Shown in pieces: positions 25,501 through 33,200 of a DNA stretch of 41,898 nucleotides; position 1 is the first letter of the stretch; every line of letters starts with the position of its first letter. The notes below the pieces were generated by a model, which ran no database searches, had not been told where the DNA came from, and worked only from the letters and a program-made list of their open reading frames with translations. The translations under genes and the position numbers were made by a program. This DNA comes from an uncultured Actinomyces sp. (GTDB lineage Bacteria > Actinomycetota > Actinomycetes > Actinomycetales > Actinomycetaceae). The DNA lies in the NCBI GenBank assembly GCA_900541895.1, contig UWSI01000014.1, forward strand, positions 1 through 41,898, read 5' to 3'.

Positions 25501-25614
25501 CTCTAAGGAATTGACGAGCACCACTGCGCGCGCAAGCTCGGCACTGCACGCTGGCCCCCATGGCATATTCGCCGCGCGTTCGATAATGTCCTTCACTTCC
25601 TGGACGGTGCTCAT
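22585..25614 (-). CDS. Large helical-repeat (TPR-like) protein, copy B
   Basis: 1009 residues; ATG 25614 with GAAGGGATC upstream. It is a paralog of the protein at 16629-19664: residues 1-330 align without a single gap, including Cys168, Cys171, Cys203, Cys312 and Cys319. Invariant blocks include YQQGNEEWKALAP, GRNPAVS, SMHAVHGVR, KDWERAVATA, MIPLLMSGRPEAAWE and LCTGQSQWC.GP.LDVNT. A variable charged linker (about 400-435) is followed by the conserved NPYP...SMQEAFNRF segment and C-terminal helical repeats (for example EIHEEYQNAYDLAMKYSA-type units). There is no signal peptide. Conservation is far stronger in the N-terminal module than in the repeats, as expected if the module binds a shared partner (such as the HSP90-like protein) and the repeats bind different clients; that is inference. 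It is first in the minus-strand run, divergent from the feo operon. Confidence 0.82.
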   Translation of the reverse strand: MSTVQEVKDIIERAANMPWGPACSAELARAVVLVNSLEGEEELRIETYIQLATAYQQGNEEWKALAPTAWLVTKFEENPSAFDADQIKSLAWLYKNAASATGRNPAVSKEQALELSEGFGKFIQDEGYSMHAVHGVRFALALRMGDPAAAHEELVKWRATPRDEVSDCVQCDPERQITEAVVAKDWERAVATAVPLLDIREGCGNQPAGVQSLSMIPLLMSGRPEAAWECHVRSYRQHRRNAEYMDLLGQHMEFLVLSGRWQRALDILRDSIALTSRAESAALLFDYLKGAALAAREAVDRGLGKHAFRALCTGQSQWCQGPRLDVNTSLEDVASGLKEWLFSVAALFDTRNGNDFYTASAGEVLDEGPVNSEAEERAQKTWSFEVVGEREVLPEAISSSDVDETPKYSTRRIKQEKMKTTDDTNPYPRVDLRPFTPPASMQEAFNRFSALSGATGFDPEAQFIADHATVMNESVLDIDFSHADVMDYYIFACVILKLRQNFDAARRLLDQAEQTVIALKDDTAIVSPGFFSKLRGRRAHLTRQQLNLAWINLQRSSCDVMYFSLRDEEIPEEVVTHAMARITNARGLIGKVVPELNRSQGTGKDIQLVGLVLSQCASIATMCKNFDDTETTYALWENLERAFTRFAPSKKHVALELLLEYQELELGREKYMAACQYADQALRLNDLCDPYTALISRGTICSASLQAHQPDEALAQAKHLNEIIHAFPTAVWNVSVARLFSQALAEKDRFTEATEILEEAFSTLNDSPYIRMRLAGAAPTLAHLYLCIEEYQNAYDLAMKYSAVLRQNEMYRPALSLADTASNAAKELGNYIAEADAADLAAQLSHEWKDYFKEHQYLRREAAAMVKGPHVGEDDLERALSVLELDRQLIASIKTELTEKQVAISHAENNYTLGWVTLKAGKPVEAMEALRESIACFRAYEEYDEAGYPMEVLARCYYVTGNFDGLRECVDELTEMTKLPSMKPTRLRSLIRAIQELIDEEDAGTQDQS

Positions 25615-25762
25615 CGTTGATCCCTTCTGAAAGCAAGCAGGAAATTAGATGTGATGATCATAAATCCACTGTGATGGCGAAGATAAAAGCGCAGTTCAGG
25701 AAGTAGTTATGAAGTGTTTCCGCAGAGTTTAAGTACGCAATAGGCGCGCAATTTCTGCGTGA

Positions 25763-25806
25763 GGGACAAAGGTGTCACTTGCGTGGATAATGCTTGCCTA
25801 ACCTTG
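25763..25806 (+). promoter_or_regulatory. feoA promoter with partial DtxR/IdeR iron box
   Basis: GGGACA (25763-25768) and GATAAT (25786-25791), 17 nt apart, form a fair promoter. The 19-mer at 25788-25806 matches the DtxR/IdeR consensus TWAGGTTAGSCTAACCTWA at about 14 positions, with a perfect right half (GCCTAACCT). It overlaps the -10, the expected place for repression by metal-loaded DtxR. The left half is degenerate. Confidence 0.55.
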
Positions 25807-25811
25807 GCGAT

Positions 25812-26036
25812 ATGCAACTATCACAATTTCCACTACGGACTCGGGCTCGCCTCGGAAACATGGAGGTTTCCCCAGAACACCGACTCCGTCTGTATGAACT
25901 TGGAGTTCGCCCAGGAAGCGAATTCTTCATTGTGAACAAGGCCGCTTTCGGAGGCCTCGTCGTTAATATCGCCGGTGCGCGCGTCGCTGTTGATCGTCGC
26001 AGTGCTCGGGCAATCGAAGTGGAGGAAATCGCATGA
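25812..26036 (+). CDS. feoA: FeoA, ferrous iron transport accessory protein
   Basis: 74 residues from ATG 25812, the usual size, forming a single SH3-like domain (LSQFPLRTRARLGNMEVSPEHRLRLYELGVRPGS...VVNIAGARVAVDRRSARAIEVE) with the family pattern 'L..LGV.PG....V......G...V...G..+A+......I.V'. An upstream in-frame ATG at 25794 would overlap the iron box and is less likely. No strong ribosome site precedes 25812, so translation may start close to the 5' end. Role: FeoA associates with FeoB and supports Fe(II) uptake. The last codons overlap the feoB start (ATGA), indicating coupling. Expression is probably repressed under iron-replete conditions via the box at 25788-25806. Confidence 0.9.
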   Translation: MQLSQFPLRTRARLGNMEVSPEHRLRLYELGVRPGSEFFIVNKAAFGGLVVNIAGARVAVDRRSARAIEVEEIA

Positions 26037-28063
26037 GCTGCCCGCACTGCTCTCCCAAATCAGATGTCGCTGTGTTGGACACACCGACCTCAAGCGGTGG
26101 AGAAAGAACGATTGTCTTAGTTGGTAACCCGAACGTTGGGAAATCAACACTGTTCAACGCGATTACTGGTGCCCGTCAGCACGTCGTTAATGCTCCGGGT
26201 ACCACGGTTGAAATGAAGCGCGGTACGTGGCGTGCACTGGGCGCAAATCTTGTTGATCTTCCCGGAACTTATTCCCTGATCGCATCTTCTCCCGACGAGC
26301 AAGTCGTGAGTGACACTCTTTCTGGTGCAGAGGGTTCATTCACCGATCCCAGAACCGGACGAAAAGTTGATCTGGCTATTGTCCTTTTGGACGCTAGCGC
26401 AATGACGCGTTCGCTATACCTCTTGGGACAGGTTGCGCAAGCTGGCCACCCCGTTGTTGCCGTCGCTACCATGGTTGACGTTTCTGAGAAGGACGGCCAG
26501 AAATACCCGGTCGATAAACTTGCCGATGAGTTGGGAATTCCCGTTCTTGCGGTAGACCCGCGCCACTACGACAATCCCGATCTATTAGAGGGAATTGTCC
26601 GTCACGCGCTCGAAGAGCACACGCGTCCGAAGGGGCTTCCCGTCAACGCGGCTGATGGAAGCTGTACCTGCGGATGCGGTGGGCTAACCCAAGCAGATGA
26701 ACTCTTTGCCTGGGTTGACCGCATCGAAACCGCAGTAGTCGGAAAAGCTGAAGGCGACCCCATCCTCTCGGCCTCTGACAAGATTGACCGAGTACTGCTC
26801 AACCCCTGGTTGGGAATCCCGATCTTCTTTATTCTCATGTGGGTCCTTTTTAAAGTCGCAGGTGAATGGGTCAGCCCGGTCCAGGACTTCTTCGAACACA
26901 TCTTCTCTTCAACGGATGAAGGTTTCCTTTCTCTGGCAAACGGCATCACCTATCTCCTCACGCTCGGGGGACTCCAGGACAGCTGGCTTCACAGCTTCCT
27001 CATTGGCGGCCTGTGCACCGGTTTGGGTGTGGTCTCTTCCTTCATTCCCCTGATGTTCATCATCTTCTTGATGATTTCCATCCTGGAAGACTCTGGCTAC
27101 ATGGCCCGCGCCGCCTTCCTTGGTGACCGCGTCATGCGTGCGATCGGCTTGGATGGTCGCGTGATCTTGCCGCTCATCATGGGATTTGGCTGCAATCTGC
27201 CGTCGCTGGCAGCAACGCGAACGCTTCCCAACACTGCCCAGCGAATTGTCACGACCATCATCACGCCCTACACCTCGTGCGCAGCTCGACTGACTATCTA
27301 CTTGATGATCGCCCGGATTTTCTTCCCCGATAGTGCTGGAACAGTAATCTTCTCGCTCTACGTACTCTCGCTCATCATGGTGGTTCTCGGAGCGTTGATC
27401 TTAAAGCCGTTCTTCACGAAGAAGACCACGGATTCTCCGCTGTTCCTAGTACTTCCCGCGTACCAGGTTCCACGTGTTTTCGTGATCGTGCGGACCACGT
27501 GGCTACGTGCCTGGGCCTTCGTGACGGGTGCCGGCAAGATCATCTTGGCCATGACCTTCGTCGTGTGGCTGATGGGTGCCATCCCCATGGCAGGAAACTA
27601 CTCTTTCGCAGACTCTGAACTCCCTATGGAGGACTCCCTTTACGGGCGTACTGCTCAGGTGCTTGAGCCTGTCTTCAAGCCCGCTGGTTTTGGTGAGTGG
27701 CACATGACCGGAGCTCTGATGACCGGCTTCGTTGCGAAGGAAACGGTGATCTCGTCGATCGTCACCTCCTACAACATGGATCCCGAAACAGAAGGTGGAG
27801 ATGCTGAGGACGGTGGCGATGATCTTGGTTCGCTGCCCCAGCTGGTCACCGAGTCCTTCCAAAAGTCTGCAGGAGATGCAGCGCCAATCGGTGCCTTTGC
27901 ATTCTTGGTCTTTGTGCTGACCTACACGCCGTGTATGGCGACAGTAGCTGAACAAGTCCGTCAGATTGGCGGAAAGCTCACGGCTGCCGCTGTTGCAGTC
28001 CAGCTCTGCACTGCTTGGCTGTTGGCTGTGGGCGTCTTCCAGATCGGACGGCTACTTTTCTGA
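26033..28063 (+). CDS. feoB: FeoB, ferrous iron transporter with G-protein domain
   Basis: 676 residues. The N-terminal GTPase has G1 GNPNVGKS (31-38), G2 in APGTTVE (54-60) and G3 DLPG (75-78); the G4 site reads ATMVD in place of the usual NMxD. A helical linker carries a short Cys cluster (SCTCGCGG, about 205-212). The membrane domain (about 265-676) contains the two Gate motifs, with FGCNLPSLAATRTL, TSCAARLTIY and TYTPCMATVAEQ. A CPHC motif lies at the N-terminus (residues 3-6). Role: Fe(II) import across the cytoplasmic membrane driven or gated by nucleotide hydrolysis. Start ATG 26033 overlaps the feoA stop; the stop overlaps the next ATG (TGATG). Confidence 0.95.
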   Translation: MSCPHCSPKSDVAVLDTPTSSGGERTIVLVGNPNVGKSTLFNAITGARQHVVNAPGTTVEMKRGTWRALGANLVDLPGTYSLIASSPDEQVVSDTLSGAEGSFTDPRTGRKVDLAIVLLDASAMTRSLYLLGQVAQAGHPVVAVATMVDVSEKDGQKYPVDKLADELGIPVLAVDPRHYDNPDLLEGIVRHALEEHTRPKGLPVNAADGSCTCGCGGLTQADELFAWVDRIETAVVGKAEGDPILSASDKIDRVLLNPWLGIPIFFILMWVLFKVAGEWVSPVQDFFEHIFSSTDEGFLSLANGITYLLTLGGLQDSWLHSFLIGGLCTGLGVVSSFIPLMFIIFLMISILEDSGYMARAAFLGDRVMRAIGLDGRVILPLIMGFGCNLPSLAATRTLPNTAQRIVTTIITPYTSCAARLTIYLMIARIFFPDSAGTVIFSLYVLSLIMVVLGALILKPFFTKKTTDSPLFLVLPAYQVPRVFVIVRTTWLRAWAFVTGAGKIILAMTFVVWLMGAIPMAGNYSFADSELPMEDSLYGRTAQVLEPVFKPAGFGEWHMTGALMTGFVAKETVISSIVTSYNMDPETEGGDAEDGGDDLGSLPQLVTESFQKSAGDAAPIGAFAFLVFVLTYTPCMATVAEQVRQIGGKLTAAAVAVQLCTAWLLAVGVFQIGRLLF

Positions 28064-28314
28064 TGGCTTCTACGCAGTTTGTCTCTCCCGTCCAGCGTCT
28101 TAGAGAGGCGCTGGCGCGGGGGTGCACCCTGGAAGCCGCAGCAGCGCAGGCGCAGGTGTCGAAGGCATTCGCCGCTGTCGTCATTGAGGACATGCAGCGC
28201 CGAGGCCACGCAACCAGCGCGCAGTCGCTGTGTGCTTCGGGCTTGGGTGCGTGTCACGGGAATAAGGCACCCGAGGTGATGCTTCACTGTTCGGGATGCC
28301 CTCTGGTTATCTAG
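28063..28314 (+). CDS. FeoC-like small Cys-rich HTH protein
   Basis: 83 residues. The ATG overlaps the feoB TGA by one base (TGATG), so it is co-translated with feoB. The N-terminal two thirds (VSPVQRLREALARGCTLEAAAAQAQVSKAFAAVVIEDMQRRGHA) read as a winged-helix/HTH. The C-terminus holds four Cys in LCASGLGACH and LHCSGCPLV, reminiscent of the iron-sulfur site of FeoC. FeoC proteins modulate FeoB stability or regulate the operon. Similarity is structural and positional rather than strong by sequence, so the symbol is withheld. A bidirectional terminator follows. Confidence 0.7.
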   Translation: MASTQFVSPVQRLREALARGCTLEAAAAQAQVSKAFAAVVIEDMQRRGHATSAQSLCASGLGACHGNKAPEVMLHCSGCPLVI

Positions 28315-28337
28315 CACCCGCCTGAGCTTAATCAACA

Positions 28338-28388
28338 AGAAGGCTCCCTGTTGACCTGCATGAAGCAACGATCGACAGGGAGCCTTCT
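28338..28388. terminator. Bidirectional terminator between feo operon and fhs
   Basis: Perfect 14-bp stem AGAAGGCTCCCTGT (28338-28351) with 28375-28388, lying between convergent genes 24 nt after the feo operon and 17 nt after fhs. Confidence 0.8.
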
Positions 28389-28405
28389 GCGCAACTGCTT
28401 GAGGT

Positions 28406-30094
28406 TTACTTCACCCCGGTGATTTCACCGTCAGTGGTCAGTTCAATTCGTTCTGCCGCAGGGTGAGCCGACAAACCGGGCATCGTCGAGAGCATTCCCG
28501 AAATTGCGTAGACGTAGCCTGCCCCAGCCGCAAGACGGACTTCGCGAATAGGAAGAGTCCAACCCGTAGGCGCGCCCTTCGCTTGTGGATCGGCGCTGAG
28601 GGACATCGGAGTTTTGGCAACCACAACCTTGAGTGAACCAAAGCCAGCTGCCTGGTATTCCTTGAGGCGCTTTGCGGCAGCAGGAGTGTAATCCACACCC
28701 GATGCCCCGTACATTGCGGCAACCTTCGCAATCTTGTCCTCGAGGGAATCAGTATCTTCGTAGAGAGGACGAATCTGCGCATCGGCGGATTCTTCACACG
28801 CTGCAGCTACTTCACGTGCAAGCTCACGCGCGCCTTCGCCGCCCTCAACGACACCGAGGGAGCGCGCCACACGCACCCCGGCCTCGGCACAAATTTTCTC
28901 GATCTCAGCGAGCTCGGCCTCGTGGTCGGTGGGGAAGACATTGATCGCAACGACGGGGTTCAAGCCAAAACCGCGGACAATCTCGATGTGCTTGAGAAGG
29001 TTTGCGCTACCCGTGCGAATCTCTTCGACGTTTTCCTCGGTCATAGCATCGGGCAGGGGTTTGCCCGGAGCGAGGCGGTACTTACCGGAGTGGGACTTGA
29101 GTGCGCGAACCGTCGTGACGATTACCGCGCAATCGGGACGCAAACCGCCCACGGGGCACTTGATATCGAAGAAACGCTCAGCGCCCATATCCGCGCCGAA
29201 ACCGGCCTCGGTCACCACGTAATCACTGTGTTGTCCAGCAAGGCGGTCCGCGATCACCGAGGAGCATCCCGTTGCAATATTGCCGAAGGGGCCGGTGTGA
29301 ACCAGGACCGGGCTACCCTCAGTCGTGCGCAAAAGGTTCGGACAGAGTGCATCGCGAAGGAGCGCAGCCATTGCTCCCGCAGCCTTCAGGTCCTCGGCGG
29401 TGACATATTCGCCGGCCTCATTTTGACCGATCACAATGCGTCCCAAGCGCTCGCGGAGGTCCGAGTAAGAGGTGGCTAGGGACATGATGACCATGACCTC
29501 GCTGGCAGCGGTGATATCAAAGGACGACTGCCGAGTTACGCCATCAATTGCGCCCCCCAAGCCCGTGACGACGTGGCGCAAAGAGCGGTCATTAACGTCC
29601 AGAACGCGAGGCCATGTGATGGAGCGTTCCTTGATGTGAAGCTCATTTCCCTGATGCAGGTGGTTATCGATCATTGCGGACAGCAGGTTGTGAGCAGCTG
29701 TGATCGCGTGGAAATCGCCGGTCAGGTGCAGATTCATCTTCTCGAATGGCAGGACCTGGCTCTTGCCATTGCCGGCCGCACCGCCTTTGACACCGAAAGT
29801 CGGGCCCATTGATGGCTGGCGGATTGTCAAAGTGGCGCTAGCGCCTTCAAGTGCCAACCCCTGAACGAGGCCAATAGCAGTCGTCGTTTTTCCCTCGCCG
29901 AAAGGTGTGGGGGAAGTTGCTGTCACAACGACGTAGCGGGCTCGTTGGGGAGCGGAAGTGTCGACAGCGGCCAGATCAATCTTTGCCAGATCAAATCCGT
30001 AGGGGAGAAGGTGCTCACTGGAAATACCCGCGCGTTCGGCCAAATTGACCAGCGGTCCCAGCTTGGACGCAAAATCAGTTGCAACAGTGCTCAT
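28406..30094 (-). CDS. fhs: Formate--tetrahydrofolate ligase
   Basis: 562 residues (family about 555). It catalyses formate + THF + ATP to 10-formyl-THF. The P-loop is TPFGEGKTT (63-71). Signature stretches are RQPSMGPTFGVKGGAAG and LTGDFHAITAAHNLL, followed by VTEAGFGADMGAERFFDIKC and the C-terminal GDGEI-like end. Start ATG 30094 is the only candidate consistent with the family N-terminus; no clear Shine-Dalgarno is visible. It is divergent from the helicase-like gene (115 nt between). The 5-formyl-THF cyclo-ligase at 35.2-35.9 kb serves the same one-carbon folate pool. Confidence 0.96.
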   Translation of the reverse strand: MSTVATDFASKLGPLVNLAERAGISSEHLLPYGFDLAKIDLAAVDTSAPQRARYVVVTATSPTPFGEGKTTTAIGLVQGLALEGASATLTIRQPSMGPTFGVKGGAAGNGKSQVLPFEKMNLHLTGDFHAITAAHNLLSAMIDNHLHQGNELHIKERSITWPRVLDVNDRSLRHVVTGLGGAIDGVTRQSSFDITAASEVMVIMSLATSYSDLRERLGRIVIGQNEAGEYVTAEDLKAAGAMAALLRDALCPNLLRTTEGSPVLVHTGPFGNIATGCSSVIADRLAGQHSDYVVTEAGFGADMGAERFFDIKCPVGGLRPDCAVIVTTVRALKSHSGKYRLAPGKPLPDAMTEENVEEIRTGSANLLKHIEIVRGFGLNPVVAINVFPTDHEAELAEIEKICAEAGVRVARSLGVVEGGEGARELAREVAAACEESADAQIRPLYEDTDSLEDKIAKVAAMYGASGVDYTPAAAKRLKEYQAAGFGSLKVVVAKTPMSLSADPQAKGAPTGWTLPIREVRLAAGAGYVYAISGMLSTMPGLSAHPAAERIELTTDGEITGVK

Positions 30095-30209
30095 GGAGAT
30101 AGCTTAAGTCACTGCGGGCAGACGGACTCGGTAGCCCGAGTGCTGGGAAAATGTTGCCTTACGGCGTTCCCTCTCGTGGCGAAGGAGTCATTTCCATTAC
30201 GGTGGTTTT

Positions 30210-33200
30210 GTGGCCGTTAATTTCTTTTCTCGATCGACGCAAGATTCCTCACGGGAACCGGTAGATACCGTTCCCGAAACGCCGAGCGCACCCAGCGACC
30301 ATGTTGTCCAAGAATGGCGTGCGCAACTGCGCCTATTGACTTCGCAGGAAGGTGGGAACTCGTTCCCAAGCCTGACTGTTTCTGAGGCGCATCCGGGAGG
30401 ATTGGCGCAGCTTTATGCCGGACGACCCACGAAATTGTCCAGCCTGATCCGCGAAAGTGCGGCCCATAAGCGTGCTCTTGAGCGCGCACGTTCCCTGGTT
30501 TCTTTCGCCCATGAAATGGCAATGCGTCACGGTGTTGCCCCTGTTCACATTGCCATCGGTCACGCGCAGTGGGGCAGCGGCGACGCCAGGCAAAGTGCCC
30601 CCGTTTTTCTTCGCCCGCTGCGTCTTGCCATTGAAGGTGATGATGTCGTTATCACCTTGCGTCATGGAATGGAGCTCTCTGCCTCTTTCGAAGATGCGCT
30701 CGCGGACAAGGGCGTGCGCATCGATATGGATGAAGTTGCACATCTGTCGACTCAGACGCACGGTTTTTCTGCATCCGTGGTTTTGGACCATGCCCGGCGG
30801 GCGGCCTCGGTTCTTGAGAACTTCGACGTTCGTGAAGAATTGACAATTGGGATTTTTGAACACCCAGCGGCACTTCTACTCCGCGAGCTTGACCATCCTG
30901 CCGTTCTGATGAAGAACCGCGTCATTCGTGCCCTTGCTGGGGACGCGGCGGCCAGAAGCGCAATTTCTGGTCCTCTTCCCCAATCGAACCCCAGTGATCG
31001 CGACCCCGATGAGGAACGCGGTGCGGGTGACCTGACACCGAAGCAACAAGATGTTGTCGAGGCCGTTGCGGATGGTCATTCCTTCATCGTTGATACGCCT
31101 TCGGGTGCAGATGATGCTTCCCTCATTTCTGCGATTATTGCCGATAGTGCCGCGAATGGACGCACACTGGTTCATATTGCAGGTTCGCCCTCGCGTGCCC
31201 TTGCGGTTCACGGGTGTCTTCGTGAGCTCGGTATCGATGAGGCCGCGGTACGTATTGATGGCTCGAATGCGACCGATGCGCTACTGGGGGAGAAGCTTCT
31301 TCACGCGGCTGATGACACGAACTCGGTTGAAGATACGGCCGAAGTTGCGCAGATGCGTGCGCGTTTGCGTACCATCCGTCAAACCTTGTCTTCTTACACC
31401 ACCTATCTGCACCGTCCCTTTAAGAATTTCGGTGTCAGTGCTTTCAATGCGCTTCAGGTTCTCACTGATCTGACGGCAACAAAGCCCGCTCCCCGAACTC
31501 GTGTGCGCCTTGGCGAGGATGTCCTTCTTGAGATCGCCTCCGACCAGGGAGTGCGTGCCCGCGAACTTCTTCACGAGGCCTCGGCCCTAGGAGTTTTCTC
31601 GCGCCAAGCACAGGTTGGTCCCTGGAAGGGGATCGTCATTGGTTCCCAAGAGCAGGTTCCTGATGTTCTTGAGCGAGTTGATCGTCTGGCAAAGGAAACA
31701 CTTCCGCAATTGCGAGTCATCATGGCCTCGGTTGCGGGAGAAAGTGGGATCACTTCCGCTGTCGATATGCGTCAGTGGTACGCGCAGCTGTCGATGTTCG
31801 AGGGTGTTCGTGAGGTTCTGGATATCTTCCAGCCCCGCGTCTTTGAACGCTCTGCAGCCGATATGGTGATTGCGACTGCTTCGAAGAAATGGCGGCAAGA
31901 ACACGGTATTTCGATGTCGCGTTCTCAGCGAGTCCGTTTGGTCAAACAAGCGCAGGACATGCTCCGCCCGGGGACCCATGTCAATGATCTTCACCGTGCG
32001 CTGCTGACCGTCCAGGAACGACGTGATGTGTGGCGTCAGCATTGCGATTCCGATGGCTGGCCGACACTGCCCTCGAACCTGACGCAGGCTGTAGAACTGA
32101 CCCAGGATGTTGCTGAAGATCTTGAGCATCTGACGCCCATGTTTGTGACGGCTTACGGTGATCTTGAGGCGATGCCAATTGCCGACTTGGCGAAACTGTG
32201 CGAGAGGCTCAGCGGCGATCCCGAAGGTGGTTACGAGCTTCCTCGTCGCGTTGCGGTATTGAAGGCTCTGTCCGAGCTTGGTCTTGAACCGCTGACCCGA
32301 GATCTTCGTCAGCGTCATGTCGCTGACGACCAACTGGATGCCGAACTCGACCTAGCGTGGTGGGCATCGATCTTGGGCTTGATGCTGGCAACCGATTCGC
32401 GCTTGGGCGGGTTTGATCCTGCAGTTTTGGAGCAAACCCTGATCGAAGGCCGAGATTTGGATCGCCGCCAGGTCGCATCTTTGGTCCCGCAGGTCATTTC
32501 GCGTCTGCATCGGGTGCGTACGCAGGCTTTGGCCGATGATCCGCAAGCATTGCGTGCTCTTGAATTGGCCGTCCAAGACCAGCATCCGCTGACGTCTTTG
32601 TACGCGCAATTCCCCTTGTCGTGGAAGCTTGTTCCCGCGGTTTTGACGGTTCCTACGCTGGTTCCCCAAATTCTGCCTGAACAGCAACAGGTTGATGTCG
32701 TTATTTTGGACGGCATCGATGAACTCCCCATTGCAGAATTGGTCCCGATTATTTCGCGAGCATCGCAGGTAGTGGTTTTTGCTGATCTTGCACAGGAACA
32801 CAGTGAGGATGCCGTCGAAGCCCTAGCCGAGGTTCTTCCGCAGGTGCGTATGGACGTTCGCCCCACGCGCTTGAACGATCAGATGGCATTGCTTCTTGCC
32901 CGATACCGCGTTGACCATACGGGTGTTCCAGTTCCGTGGACTTCTGCCAGTGCTCCGGTGACCGCGGTGTGGACAGAGGGCACGGGAATGCCAACTCCGG
33001 GAAGTGAAGCCGTTGAGTCGACTTCCGTGGAAGTTGATGCTGTTGTCGAGGCTGTCCTTGAGCACGCGACGACAACCCCTGATCGTTCCCTTGCTGTCAT
33101 CGCATTGAATTCACAGCACGCCGAGCGAATCCGCGCCCAACTGACGCGCACGATCGGTGCCGAGCCGGGCTTGGCCTCGTTCTTTGATCCCGCGCGTGTG

